Shown in pieces: positions 18,115 to 27,088 of a DNA stretch of 64,000 nt. Position numbers and translations under genes: made by a program. The DNA is from Paratissierella segnis (GTDB taxonomy: Bacteria > Bacillota > Clostridia > Tissierellales > Tissierellaceae). The stretch spans positions 1-64,000 of the forward strand of contig NZ_JACRTG010000018.1 of assembly GCF_014385195.1 (NCBI RefSeq), read 5' to 3'. Numbering within the stretch: position 1 is the stretch's first letter; each line of letters starts with the position of its first letter. Below the pieces are notes generated by a model. It had not been told where the DNA came from. It saw only the letters and a list, made by a program, of their open reading frames with translations, and searched no databases.

Positions 18115-18924
18115 ATGGTAATTGAAAGAGAAAGTTTTATTCTGCAAAAAATTTATGAAAAAAAAAGAGTAAAAGTAAATGAACTTGCTGAAGCATTGAA
18201 GGTCACTCCGGAAACAATCAGAAAAGATTTGACTGAGATGGAAGATAAGAACTTACTAAAGCGTGTTCATGGAGGTGCAGTTGCATTAACCTATTTTAAA
18301 AGTATGGAACCAATATATTCTAAGCGAAGTGTGGAACAAATTGATGCTAAGCAAACAATAGCCTCAGAAGTTGCTAAGGATATTTTGCCTGGTGAAACTA
18401 TTATAGTAGACAATGGTTCGACATGTTACGAGTTTGCTAAAAGCATAATAGGTATACCGGGATTAACTGTCATAACACCTTCAGTAAAAGTCGCATTGCT
18501 TTTGTCTGAGAGTGCTACCATTAGTGTATTTTTATTGGGAGGCTGGTTAAGACCTACAGAACCATCAACAAAAGGGGATGTTACCTTAAGCACATTAAAG
18601 GATTTTCATGTTAATAAGACTATTCTTTCATCTGCGGGAGTATCTGCAGAATTTGGATTAACAGAGTATTTAGAGGAGGATGTTGTGATTAAGCGTCAGG
18701 CTATGGAATGTGCGGAAAAGGTAATCGTAATTGCCGATCATACAAAATTTGATTTGGCTGCGCTTATTACAGTAGTTCCCATTGAAGAAGTTGACGAAAT
18801 ATATGTAGATTCAAAGGTTGATGATGAAAAGTTAGCACCTATTAAAGATAAGGGGGTATTAGTTATAAAAGCGAAAGATGAAGATAACGATCCCCAAAAT
18901 ATGGACAAGTCCAAAAAGGAATAG
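18115..18924 (+). CDS. DeoR-family sugar-phosphate-responsive repressor
   Basis: This regulator of 269 residues has an N-terminal HTH (about 6-60, with VKVNELAEALKVTPETIRKDL and the typical LKRVHGGAV turn) and a C-terminal DeoR sugar-phosphate sensor domain (TIIVDNGSTCYEFA, FLLGGWLRPTE, LSSAGVSAEFGLTEY). An upstream ATG at 18043 keeps the frame open, but the start at 18115 is preferred because the HTH begins there and AGGAGGTG lies 12 nt before it. It leads the operon with GatB, GatC and the aminotransferase, and is expected to repress them until a sugar phosphate is present. Confidence 0.88.
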   Translation: MVIERESFILQKIYEKKRVKVNELAEALKVTPETIRKDLTEMEDKNLLKRVHGGAVALTYFKSMEPIYSKRSVEQIDAKQTIASEVAKDILPGETIIVDNGSTCYEFAKSIIGIPGLTVITPSVKVALLLSESATISVFLLGGWLRPTEPSTKGDVTLSTLKDFHVNKTILSSAGVSAEFGLTEYLEEDVVIKRQAMECAEKVIVIADHTKFDLAALITVVPIEEVDEIYVDSKVDDEKLAPIKDKGVLVIKAKDEDNDPQNMDKSKKE

Positions 18925-18959
18925 TAATTATAAAATATATTTATGAAGGAGGTGATTTT

Positions 18960-19262
18960 ATGAAACCGACTATACTGGTTAGTTGTGCTAGTTCAATTGC
19001 CACATCTACTGTTGTAGCAAGTAATATTAGAGAAATATTGGAAGAAAGGAATTATGCTGTAAACGTTGTACAATGCTCTTTTTCTGAAATTGAATCTAAG
19101 CTTGAAACAGTTCGTCCAATACTTATTTTGGTGACTGGAGCTGTAAGAAAGTATGACGATATTCCTGTTATTGTAGCAACACCGTTTTTAACAGGTATCG
19201 GTAAAGATAAAATTATTGAGCAGGTTATAGAAATAGTTGAAAAAAATCTACCAAATAATTAA
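18960..19262 (+). CDS. PTS galactitol-family EIIB
   Basis: This phosphocarrier of 100 residues carries the active cysteine C9 in ILVSCASSIATSTV, the pattern of GatB-type EIIB. It is preceded by GAAGGAGGTGA and lies 35 nt after the DeoR-type gene. It accepts phosphate from the EIIA encoded at 17154-17642 and passes it to the sugar bound by the next gene product. Confidence 0.9.
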   Translation: MKPTILVSCASSIATSTVVASNIREILEERNYAVNVVQCSFSEIESKLETVRPILILVTGAVRKYDDIPVIVATPFLTGIGKDKIIEQVIEIVEKNLPNN

Positions 19263-19275
19263 AGGGGATGAAGTT

Positions 19276-20568
19276 ATGCAAAGTATAATTAAAATTGCCA
19301 ACAATATAATGCAATTTCTGTTAAGTTTAGACTCAGCAGTTTTAGTTCCGATTTTTTTATTTATTTTAGCATTAGCATTGGGCGCTAAATTCAAAAAAGC
19401 ATTAAGGTCAGCATTAACGGTTGGTGTTGGATTCGTTGGTATTTTTACATTAACCAATTTATTTTTCTCGGAACTTGCTCCGGCCGCTGAAGCTATGGTT
19501 CAGCGTTGGAATTTATCATTAAACGTTATTGATGTAGGTTGGGGACCTTATATGGGTTCAATTTGGGCATCTCCTATATCACTTTTGATGTTGCCTTTAT
19601 TTATTGTTATAAATATTGTTTTGCTTGTTATAAAACAGACGGATACATTAGATATTGATTTATGGAATTACGCTTTGTGTTTTTATGCTGGTATGCTAAC
19701 TTATGTTAGTACTGGTCACAATATTGTACTTACTCTTATTGCATTTGCAATTTCTGTCTTTATTACACTTAAATTAGCAGATTTAACAGCACCTAAAATG
19801 CAGGAATTTTTTGGGCTACCGGGCATTTCTTTTCCTCATGTAGTCTCATTATCCTTTTTACCGATTGGATATGTATTGTCTAAGTTACTTGACAAAATTC
19901 CGTTTATCAGGGATTTAGATTGGGATGAAGAAACACTTCATAAAAAGTTTGGTATATTTGGAGAACCCATATTCATGGGCTTTGCAATTGGTCTTATAAT
20001 TGGACTATTAGCCGGCCAATCATTTGCAGATGCATTAAGCCTTGGAGTTACAATGGCGGCTGTTATGGTTTTACTCCCAAGAATGGTTTCTGTATTAGTT
20101 GAAGGTCTAGTACCGCTTAATGAAACTATACGTGAGAAATTCCAAAAATGGATGCCAGGACGAAATATCAACATAGGGCTTGATACAGCTATAGTAATTG
20201 GGAATCCAACAACATTGACAGCAAGTATAATGCTTGTGCCGGTTGCATTAGTCCTTGCAGCGATTTTACCCTATAATAGGGTTATCCCTTTTGCAGATCT
20301 TTCTAGTATAACATTTGCAATTTGTCTAATAACCCCATATGTAAATGGGAATATAGTTAAATTATTTATAATTGGAACATTAATAATTGCACTTGTCATG
20401 TTGCCTTTATCAACATTGGTGGCACCGGATATTACTAGGATAGTACAAGAGGCAAATATGTTTGATCTACCCGAAGGATTTTCACAAGCTAATATGGTTA
20501 CAGCATTCCTTGATGGTTCCAATCCGATTAGCTTCATAATATACAAATTAGTGTCTCTATTTAACTAA
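19276..20568 (+). CDS. PTS galactitol-family EIIC permease
   Basis: This is a membrane permease (430 residues) with about ten hydrophobic segments and the GatC landmarks VGVGFVGIFTL, YAGMLTYVSTGHN and GLDTAIVIGNPTTLTASI. The ATG at 19276 is chosen over an in-frame ATG at 19237 that lies inside the EIIB gene, because AAAGGGGATG precedes it. The family imports galactitol, but homologs take up other polyols and modified sugars. The absence of tagatose-phosphate genes here argues against galactitol itself. Confidence 0.9.
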   Translation: MQSIIKIANNIMQFLLSLDSAVLVPIFLFILALALGAKFKKALRSALTVGVGFVGIFTLTNLFFSELAPAAEAMVQRWNLSLNVIDVGWGPYMGSIWASPISLLMLPLFIVINIVLLVIKQTDTLDIDLWNYALCFYAGMLTYVSTGHNIVLTLIAFAISVFITLKLADLTAPKMQEFFGLPGISFPHVVSLSFLPIGYVLSKLLDKIPFIRDLDWDEETLHKKFGIFGEPIFMGFAIGLIIGLLAGQSFADALSLGVTMAAVMVLLPRMVSVLVEGLVPLNETIREKFQKWMPGRNINIGLDTAIVIGNPTTLTASIMLVPVALVLAAILPYNRVIPFADLSSITFAICLITPYVNGNIVKLFIIGTLIIALVMLPLSTLVAPDITRIVQEANMFDLPEGFSQANMVTAFLDGSNPISFIIYKLVSLFN

Positions 20569-20745
20569 ACAATGATAGATAAGAAGTTTAATTATATGTC
20601 AAGGATTAGATTATTTATTAAGTAAGCAAGGCTTAAATAGACATTTAATGTGAAATAAATTTATTTTACTGATAATGATCTATTAAGATAAAAATAACCA
20701 GAAGTATTGAAAAATACTACATGATTTTAAAGAGGAGGAAAAGAC

Positions 20746-22080
20746 ATGAAAGATTATCCAAATACTTTTGATGAGAAAACAGAAGTGAATCTACGTGAAC
20801 ATTTAATGTTTGGTGGACCATGGAGAGGACCTTTGATTGTAAAAGGAAAAGGAATTTATTGTTATGATAGGGAAGATAATGAATATCTTGATTTTGAATC
20901 TCAAGCTTGGTCGCTTAATTTGGGGTTCGGGAATCAAGAAGTAATAGATGCCGCGTTTGAACAAGCCAAATATCTTTATCATATAAAGGGTGGTTTAAAT
21001 ACATTTCCGAGACTTAAGTTGGTGGAAAAAATTCTAAACCTAGTGCCTGATGTGTTCAATAGGGTGTCATTTGAACCAAGCGGTTCAATAGCGAATGAAG
21101 CAGCAATGAAAATTGCCATGATAAATAATCCGGATGCTCGCTATTTTATAAGCTTATATCATGCATTTCATGGTAATACTTTAGCTACTGCAGCAGGTGG
21201 ATGGCATGCTACAAAGGCACAAGGCGACAAATATGGCGGTGGGACAAAATATATGGGTTTCATGAACAATTTTGTAAGAGTTCCAAATCCGTATTGCTAT
21301 CGCTGCCCATATAACAAAGAATATGGATCTTGTGAATTCCTATGTGCAGAACAGTTAAGAAATACGTTGCAATATGGCGTTTCCGGTCCGGTAGCAGCGG
21401 TTATTTTAGAACCTGTTCAGGGAAGCGGTGGTCAAATACCATGTCCAAAAGGCTATTTAGAAAGAGTTCGTCAAATTTGTGATGAATTTGGTGCACTTTT
21501 AATATTTGACGAAATGCAAACCGGCTTTGGAAGATGCGGAACTATGTTTGCTATAGATTATTATGATGTTGTACCTGATATATTTACAATAGGGAAAGCT
21601 TTGGGCAATGGATTCCCGATATCTGGTACAGTTATTCAAGGAAAACTTGAAGGCTTTAAAGATGGAAATGATGATAATTTCACTTTCTGTAATAATCCAA
21701 TGTCACAGGCTGCAGCCATAAAGACCATTGAAATTCTTATACGAGATGATCTGCCTAATAATGCAAAGAAAATGGGGGAGATATTAACAAAGGGGCTTAA
21801 AGAAATACAAAAACTATATCCAATAATGGGTGACGTACGTGGACCAGGACTTCATATTGGAGTAGAAATTGTAAAAGATCCTGTTACAAAAGAGCCGGAT
21901 CCGGAAATGGCTCAAAGAATATATAATCAAGGACTAAAAAATGGTTTAATTATGGGATTGGCAGGTTCTTCTCCACAAGTAATTAAAATAAAGCCACCAC
22001 TTATTATAAATGCTGAACAATGTGCAACATTCTTAGAAAAATTTGAAAAGTCCATAAAAGGAGCATTGGAAGAAAATTAG
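20746..22080 (+). CDS. Class III PLP-dependent aminotransferase
   Basis: This protein of 444 residues is a fold-type I PLP enzyme. It shows SGSIANEAAMKIA, the PLP-aspartate motif LLIFDEMQTGFGRCG and the Schiff-base lysine K284 in FTIGKALGNGFP. A cysteine-rich stretch around residues 184-202 (YCYRCPYNKEYGSCEFLC) could hold a metal or structural disulphides. Members include ornithine, GABA and 2-oxo-aldehyde aminotransferases. It follows the galactitol-type EIIC by 178 nt and is followed by a terminator, so it probably acts on a compound brought in by that PTS, perhaps an amino-polyol or amino sugar derivative. That role is inference. Confidence 0.85.
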   Translation: MKDYPNTFDEKTEVNLREHLMFGGPWRGPLIVKGKGIYCYDREDNEYLDFESQAWSLNLGFGNQEVIDAAFEQAKYLYHIKGGLNTFPRLKLVEKILNLVPDVFNRVSFEPSGSIANEAAMKIAMINNPDARYFISLYHAFHGNTLATAAGGWHATKAQGDKYGGGTKYMGFMNNFVRVPNPYCYRCPYNKEYGSCEFLCAEQLRNTLQYGVSGPVAAVILEPVQGSGGQIPCPKGYLERVRQICDEFGALLIFDEMQTGFGRCGTMFAIDYYDVVPDIFTIGKALGNGFPISGTVIQGKLEGFKDGNDDNFTFCNNPMSQAAAIKTIEILIRDDLPNNAKKMGEILTKGLKEIQKLYPIMGDVRGPGLHIGVEIVKDPVTKEPDPEMAQRIYNQGLKNGLIMGLAGSSPQVIKIKPPLIINAEQCATFLEKFEKSIKGALEEN

Positions 22081-22102
22081 ATAAAAATGAATAAATATCT
22101 TT

Positions 22103-22130
22103 AAACGAGCTTTTTTAAGCTCGTTTTTTG
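22103..22130 (+). terminator. Terminator of the galactitol-type PTS operon
   Basis: AAACGAGCTT / AAGCTCGTTT stem followed by T6. Confidence 0.9.
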
Positions 22131-22186
22131 TATGACTTCTGTGTTCGTAAAATTCAGTGTAAAAATATTATTGTTAAATATTTGAT

Positions 22187-22228
22187 TATGCTTGAATTAG
22201 TATCTCAGTAATGTTATAATTAAGCATA
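22187..22228 (+). promoter_or_regulatory. Sigma-A promoter inside an inverted repeat (gut operon)
   Basis: TTGAAT (22192-22197) and TATAAT (22215-22220) are 17 nt apart. The pair is framed by TATGCTTGAATTA (22187-22199) and TAATTAAGCATA (22217-22228), inverted copies with a single bulged base. The arms cover both promoter boxes, so they are a likely operator for the SorC regulator encoded next. Confidence 0.65.
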
Positions 22229-22275
22229 GTGAAAATAATTTAATAGTATGAAATTAATTTCAAGGGAGTATATAG

Positions 22276-23229
22276 ATGGATAATAAACATGGTTATAGTA
22301 TAAGGCTCATGGTTAAATGTGCTAAATTATATTATGAAGAAAATTTAAGTCAAGCACAAATATCTGAAATTTTACAAATATCTAAATCTTCTATATCCAG
22401 AATACTATCTGCTGCAAAAGACGAAGGCATCGTTAGGATAAGTATTGAAAATCCGCTAAAAGATGAATATATAGGATTGGAAAAAGATTTAGAGCGCAAA
22501 TTTGGACTTATAGAAGTTATTATAGTGAACAGCAGCAATGATGTAGCAGAAGTAAAACATAATCTTGGTAAGGCAACAGCTGATTATTTAAAAAGAGTAA
22601 TTAAAGATGGACAGATAATTGGTGTTACTATGGGAACAACTCTAAGTGAGGTACCTAAATTTATTAGGAATGATAAAAGAAATAAGGTAACCTTTATACC
22701 CATGCTTGGGGGAATCGGAGAGACGGAAATAGATATTCATTCTAATCAAATTGCCTTAAAAATGGCTAGAAAATTTAATGCGGATTTTAAATTACTTCAT
22801 GCACCTTCAATAATAGATGATTTGGAGAGAAAGGAAATATTTATTCAGGATAGAAACATACAAAACTTTTATGAATTATTTAAAAAAATTGATATTGGAG
22901 TAATGGGTATTGGGGATCCATTGCTCAATACATCTACTTTATTAGAAAGTGGTTATTATACAATAAATGATATTAAGCTTTTAGAAAAAGAAGGAGCAGT
23001 GGCAGATATATCTTTATTATTTATTGATAAAGATGGTAATGGTGATAAATTTGATTTCAATAAGAGGGTAATTGGAATCACTTTAGAGGAAATAAAAAGG
23101 ATTCCGCTTTCAATAGGGATTGGAGGACCTATTGAAAAAAGAGATGCTATTTTAGCTACGTTAAGAGGCAATTATATCAAAGTTTTAATAGTGGATTATG
23201 AAACTTCCAAATCCTTATTAAGGGATTAA
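22276..23229 (+). CDS. SorC/CggR-family sugar-binding transcriptional regulator (gut cluster)
   Basis: This regulator of 317 residues has an N-terminal HTH (NLSQAQISEILQISKSSISRILSAA, about 20-44) and a C-terminal sugar-binding domain (about 60-315) with GVTMGTTLSEVP and FIPMLGGIGETEIDIHSNQIA. SorC-family proteins bind phosphorylated sugars. It leads directly into the GutM and glucitol-type PTS genes, 30 nt apart, so it is almost certainly their regulator. Confidence 0.88.
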   Translation: MDNKHGYSIRLMVKCAKLYYEENLSQAQISEILQISKSSISRILSAAKDEGIVRISIENPLKDEYIGLEKDLERKFGLIEVIIVNSSNDVAEVKHNLGKATADYLKRVIKDGQIIGVTMGTTLSEVPKFIRNDKRNKVTFIPMLGGIGETEIDIHSNQIALKMARKFNADFKLLHAPSIIDDLERKEIFIQDRNIQNFYELFKKIDIGVMGIGDPLLNTSTLLESGYYTINDIKLLEKEGAVADISLLFIDKDGNGDKFDFNKRVIGITLEEIKRIPLSIGIGGPIEKRDAILATLRGNYIKVLIVDYETSKSLLRD

Positions 23230-23258
23230 GTAAGTATAAATTAAAAGCAGGTGATTAA

Positions 23259-23624
23259 ATGATTCATGGAGTCGTTATTTTTATATTCAGTTTATGGATT
23301 TTACAGGGGTTTATGACATATTGGCAAATTATAAATTATAGGAAAACCTTATCCCGATTAAAAACAAAAGGAAAGGTATACATAGGGGAAGAAAAAGGTA
23401 AATTAAAGGCTGGAAGTATTGTTTTGATAGCAGTGGATGAGAACAATATGATCATTGATGTGCAAGAAATGAAAGGATTCACTGTTTTTAATAGATTTAA
23501 ATCAAAAGATCTATACATAGGTAAAACATTAGATGAGCTATTTTCTGACTTATCAAAATTAGATAAAGATACTGTGACTACAAAGGCTATGAAAAAATCC
23601 TTAAAGGATTTTTCTATATCTTAA
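23259..23624 (+). CDS. gutM: GutM-type glucitol operon activator
   Basis: This small protein (121 residues) has one N-terminal membrane segment (HGVVIFIFSLWILQGFMTYW) and the GutM signature YIGEEKGKLKAGSIVLIAVD and VQEMKGFTVFNRFK. In enterobacteria GutM assists expression of the glucitol operon, though the membrane anchor leaves its mechanism unclear. It precedes the glucitol-type EIIC, as in many Firmicutes. Confidence 0.88.
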   Translation: MIHGVVIFIFSLWILQGFMTYWQIINYRKTLSRLKTKGKVYIGEEKGKLKAGSIVLIAVDENNMIIDVQEMKGFTVFNRFKSKDLYIGKTLDELFSDLSKLDKDTVTTKAMKKSLKDFSIS

Positions 23625-23684
23625 AATAAGATATTAAAGGAGGGTAGTATTTAAATTTAATAATTAAATAAAGGAGGAAGGCTA

Positions 23685-24221
23685 ATGGAATTTCTTGCAA
23701 AAGCAGCAGAATGGTTTATAGGTTTATTCCAAGCAGGTGGGGAAAATTTTATGGGATTAGTGACAGGAATTTTGCCGACTTTGATCGTCCTAATAACTTT
23801 TGTAAATTCTATCATAAAATTGATAGGAGAAGAAAAGGTACAGAAGGTAGCTCAAAAAGCTACAAAAAATGTTTTTAGCCGCTACGTAATATTGCCAGCA
23901 TTGTCAGTATTTTTCTTAACAAATCCAATGTGCTATACCTTTGGTAAGTTTGTAGATGAAAAATACAAACCAGCATTTTATGATGCAGCTGTATCTTTTG
24001 TCCATCCAATTACTGGATTGTTTCCTCATGCAAATGCATCAGAACTATTTGTTTATTATGGTATTGCTGAAGGTTTAAAACAACAAGGGTTAAGTCTTGG
24101 ACCGATTGCAGTTAGATACTTTATAGTAGGATTAATTGTTATATTCATAAGAGGTATATGTACCGAGGTTATAACTTCTAAAATGATGGAAAAAAGAGCT
24201 GTATTTAAGGAGGGAGTCTAA
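23685..24221 (+). CDS. PTS glucitol/sorbitol-family EIIC
   Basis: This membrane subunit (178 residues) matches SrlA: an early FIGLFQAGGENFMGLVTGILPTL segment, NPMCYTFGKFV and SFVHPITGLFPHAN. It is one half of the split glucitol permease; the rest is in the next gene. RBS AAAGGAGGA precedes the ATG. The last base is shared with the start of the EIIB gene, indicating coupled translation. Confidence 0.92.
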   Translation: MEFLAKAAEWFIGLFQAGGENFMGLVTGILPTLIVLITFVNSIIKLIGEEKVQKVAQKATKNVFSRYVILPALSVFFLTNPMCYTFGKFVDEKYKPAFYDAAVSFVHPITGLFPHANASELFVYYGIAEGLKQQGLSLGPIAVRYFIVGLIVIFIRGICTEVITSKMMEKRAVFKEGV

Positions 24222-25198
24222 TGTATAGAGCTGTTAAGATAACAAAGGGTTCTGGTGGATTTGGAGGTCCTCTTGTAGTCAAACCTGAAGAAGGCAAAGA
24301 TATTATTCTTTCTGTAACCGGAGGAGGGATTGCACCTATAGCTCAAAAACTTGCTGACATGACAGGTGCTAGTATAGTAGACGGATTCAAAACATCTGTT
24401 CCAGATGATCAAGTTATAATAGCAGTCGTTGATTGCGGAGGAACGGCAAGATGCGGCGTATATCCTAAGAAAAGAATTTATACCGTTAATTTAACGCCGG
24501 TAGGGCAATCGGGTCCATTGGCAAAATATATAACTGAAGATATTTATGTATCGGGTGTCACCGAAAAAAATATTGAGTATGTCGAAGAGGAAGATATTAT
24601 ATTAAAAGAGGAAGAAATAAAAGTAAAGCATGATGAGGATAAAAAGGTTGCAATTCAGGAAATACAAAGTAAAGGAAATATTATAGAAAGAATTGGAAAG
24701 GGTGCTGGTAAGGCTGTAGGAATATTTTTTTCAGCGGGAAGAGAATCAATTGATTCGGTGCTGAAAAATATTTTACCCTTTATGGCATTTGTATCCATGT
24801 TAATAGGTATAATTCTAAAATCTGGTATCGGGGATATAATTGCTAACGCTATAGCACCTTTTTCCGGTTCAATACCTGGTTTATTGCTAATATCGGTTGT
24901 ATGCGCATTACCTATTTTATCGCCATTATTAGGTCCCGGAGCTGTTATTGCTCAAGTTGTTGGGGTTTTAATTGGCGTTGAAATCGGGAAGGGGAATATA
25001 CCGGTTCAATATGCATTACCTGCATTATTTGCAATAAATCCTCAAGTGGGAGGAGACTTTATACCTGTTGGATTGAGTTTAGGAGAAGCTGAACCTGAAA
25101 CCGTTGAAATAGGTGTTCCGGCAGTATTATTTTCCAGATTAATAACTGGTCCGTTAGCGGTTATAATAGCATTTATATTTAGCTTTGGTTTATATTAA
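24221..25198 (+). CDS. PTS glucitol/sorbitol-family EIIB (with membrane domain)
   Basis: This protein of 325 residues matches SrlE. The cytoplasmic EIIB domain carries the active cysteine C72 in VVDCGGTARCGVYP and the N-terminal SGGFGGPLVVKPEEGK. After a charged linker (about 115-160), a hydrophobic C-terminal half (about 185-325) forms the second part of the membrane unit, with LLGPGAVIAQVVG and GGDFIPVGLSLGEAEPETVE. Confidence 0.92.
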   Translation: MYRAVKITKGSGGFGGPLVVKPEEGKDIILSVTGGGIAPIAQKLADMTGASIVDGFKTSVPDDQVIIAVVDCGGTARCGVYPKKRIYTVNLTPVGQSGPLAKYITEDIYVSGVTEKNIEYVEEEDIILKEEEIKVKHDEDKKVAIQEIQSKGNIIERIGKGAGKAVGIFFSAGRESIDSVLKNILPFMAFVSMLIGIILKSGIGDIIANAIAPFSGSIPGLLLISVVCALPILSPLLGPGAVIAQVVGVLIGVEIGKGNIPVQYALPALFAINPQVGGDFIPVGLSLGEAEPETVEIGVPAVLFSRLITGPLAVIIAFIFSFGLY

Positions 25199-25217
25199 AT
25201 ATTAGGATGATTTACTA

Positions 25218-25574
25218 ATGAAATTTGAGGTTAAAATTATAAAAATAGGGGATTTAGTTAAAGAATTACTTTTAGAAAATATATTAATAATATTTAAATC
25301 GGAAGCCCCTGATGAGTTAGCTGAAATATCTGTTTTGCATACGATGGATGATTTAAAAGAAAATGTAGAACCTGGTGACACTATTAAAATAGGCAATATT
25401 GAATATATTGTTACAGCCGTAGGTACAGAGGTAAACAAAACTTTGAAACAATTAGGACATTGTACTTTTAAATTTAATGGGTCAAGTGAGCCTGATTTAC
25501 CCGGTGTTATTAACTTAGATGGTTGTACTCCAGATATAAAGGTTGGAGATATTATATCCATATATAGTATATAA
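25218..25574 (+). CDS. PTS glucitol/sorbitol-family EIIA
   Basis: This phosphocarrier of 118 residues has the active histidine H41 in ISVLHTMDDL and the family end DLPGVINLDG. It phosphorylates the SrlE-like EIIB. Together the three genes form a complete glucitol-type PTS. The substrate may be sorbitol or another acyclic polyol; no sorbitol-6-phosphate dehydrogenase (SrlD type) is present nearby. Confidence 0.9.
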   Translation: MKFEVKIIKIGDLVKELLLENILIIFKSEAPDELAEISVLHTMDDLKENVEPGDTIKIGNIEYIVTAVGTEVNKTLKQLGHCTFKFNGSSEPDLPGVINLDGCTPDIKVGDIISIYSI

Positions 25575-25595
25575 TTTTCAATAATATTTTATTAG

Positions 25596-25633
25596 GAAAG
25601 CCCTTTTCTCAATCAGGGGAGGGCTTTCTTCTT
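25596..25633 (+). terminator. Terminator or attenuator after the glucitol-type EIIA
   Basis: GAAAGCCC (25596-25603) pairs with GGGCTTTC (25621-25628), followed by TTCTTTG. It would reduce, but may not stop, read-through into the SAF oxidoreductase gene. Confidence 0.65.
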
Positions 25634-25678
25634 TGAATAATAGGAAGTGATTTTTATAACATATAAGGGGGAATGTAA

Positions 25679-26974
25679 ATGTTAGGATTAAATACAAAAT
25701 TAGCTCAGCTTGATGCCAATAATAAAAAAATAAGAGTTTCCTTAGTTGGAGCAGGGCAAATGGGTAAGGGTATGGTTAGCCAGATGATGCTAATGAAAGG
25801 AATGACGCCTTCATTAGTAATTGATATTGATATTCAAAATGCATTAGATTCTTATATTCTGGCAGGTGTTTCAAAAGATGATATAGTTATTGCTAAAACA
25901 TTGGAAGATATTAATGTTGCAATGGAAAAGAATAAATATGTAGTTTGCGATAACTCAGATTTAGCAGCATTAGCTAATTTAATCGACGTAGTGGTGGAAG
26001 CAACGGGTGTTCCTAATATAGGTGCAAAAATTGCAATGGATTCCATATTTAATAAAAAGCATATAGTAATGTTAAATGTTGAGGCTGATGTAGTTGTAGG
26101 ACCTATTTTAAATAAATTAGCTAAGAACGCAGGAGTTGTTTACACAGGAACTGCCGGAGATGAACCGGGAACAGTTAAAGAACTGTTTGATTTTGCAGAT
26201 GCATTAGGTTTTGAAATAGTTGCTATAGGCAAGGGTAAAAACAATGTAATAAACTATGAAGCCAACCCTGATAATGTACTAGAACAAGCTTTAAAGGACG
26301 GAGTCAGTCCTAAAATGTTAACCTCATTTAAGGATGGAACTAAGACTATGGTAGAACTAACAGCTATGTCAAATGCAACGGGTTTCATTCCAGATGTAAG
26401 AGGAGGACATGGGCCTAAAGCAACGGTAAATGATCTGCCCGACCTTTTTAGGTTGAAAAAGGATGGAGGAATATTAAATCAATATAAAATAGTAGAATAT
26501 GTGAATGGAGTTGCCCCGGGAGTATTTATCATCGTAACAACTTCTTTACCACAAGTGCATAATGAAATGAAGTATTTGAGTATGGGTTCTGGACCAAATT
26601 ATGTTTTATATAGACCATACCATTTAACTAGTTTAGAAACACCACTAACAATAGCGAGAGCAGCAATTTATAACGAACCAACCATAATACCAAGGGATGG
26701 ATTACCAAGTGCAGAGACGATTGCCATTGCTAAGCGTGATTTAAAGAAGGGGGAAAGGCTTGATGGGTTAGGAGGTTACACTGTTTTAGGAAGCGTTGAG
26801 ACCTATCAAAAAGCTAAAATTCAAAATTTATTACCTATGGGTTTAATAAACAATAATACAATAGTGAAACAAGACATTAAGAAAGGTGAATTTATAACCT
26901 ATGATATGGTTGATCTGGATATGGATACCATAATTTATAAATTAAGACAATTACAAGAGGAATTAATACAATAG
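25679..26974 (+). CDS. Rossmann NAD(P)-dependent oxidoreductase with C-terminal SAF domain (copy 2)
   Basis: This protein of 431 residues is closely similar to the copy at 14771-16060 from end to end, with identical blocks such as GKGMVSQ, NVEADVVVGPILNK and YVLYRPYHLTSLETP. It has an N-terminal NAD(P) fold (VSLVGAGQMGKGM) and a SAF domain at the C-terminus. Its place after a glucitol-type PTS lacking its own SrlD dehydrogenase suggests that it oxidises or otherwise converts the imported polyol phosphate. That link is inference from context. A hairpin follows the stop. Confidence 0.8.
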   Translation: MLGLNTKLAQLDANNKKIRVSLVGAGQMGKGMVSQMMLMKGMTPSLVIDIDIQNALDSYILAGVSKDDIVIAKTLEDINVAMEKNKYVVCDNSDLAALANLIDVVVEATGVPNIGAKIAMDSIFNKKHIVMLNVEADVVVGPILNKLAKNAGVVYTGTAGDEPGTVKELFDFADALGFEIVAIGKGKNNVINYEANPDNVLEQALKDGVSPKMLTSFKDGTKTMVELTAMSNATGFIPDVRGGHGPKATVNDLPDLFRLKKDGGILNQYKIVEYVNGVAPGVFIIVTTSLPQVHNEMKYLSMGSGPNYVLYRPYHLTSLETPLTIARAAIYNEPTIIPRDGLPSAETIAIAKRDLKKGERLDGLGGYTVLGSVETYQKAKIQNLLPMGLINNNTIVKQDIKKGEFITYDMVDLDMDTIIYKLRQLQEELIQ

Positions 26975-26978
26975 TAAA

Positions 26979-27010
26979 GAAACCTGATGAAAAGACATCA
27001 GGTTTCTCTA
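26979..27010 (+). terminator. Hairpin after SAF oxidoreductase copy 2
   Basis: Perfect 11-bp stem GAAACCTGATG / CATCAGGTTTC with a 6-nt loop, followed by a weak T-tract (TCTCTA). Confidence 0.6.
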
Positions 27011-27039
27011 AATGTGCAGTTAAAAATGTGCATTTAAGG

Positions 27040-27056
27040 AATCAGATCATCTGATT
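27040..27056 (+). repeat. 17-bp palindrome upstream of the aco promoter
   Basis: AATCAGAT-C-ATCTGATT is a perfect odd palindrome about 40 bp upstream of the palindromic operator at 27089-27114. It may be an auxiliary site for the same regulator. Confidence 0.45.
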
Positions 27057-27088
27057 ATTTATTTATCTCTATAGCATGACATAATACA

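Noticed and set aside
25202..25561. 119-codon reverse-strand frame opposite the glucitol-type EIIA
   Set aside because: It mirrors a clear EIIA gene, and no start signal or family resemblance is seen.
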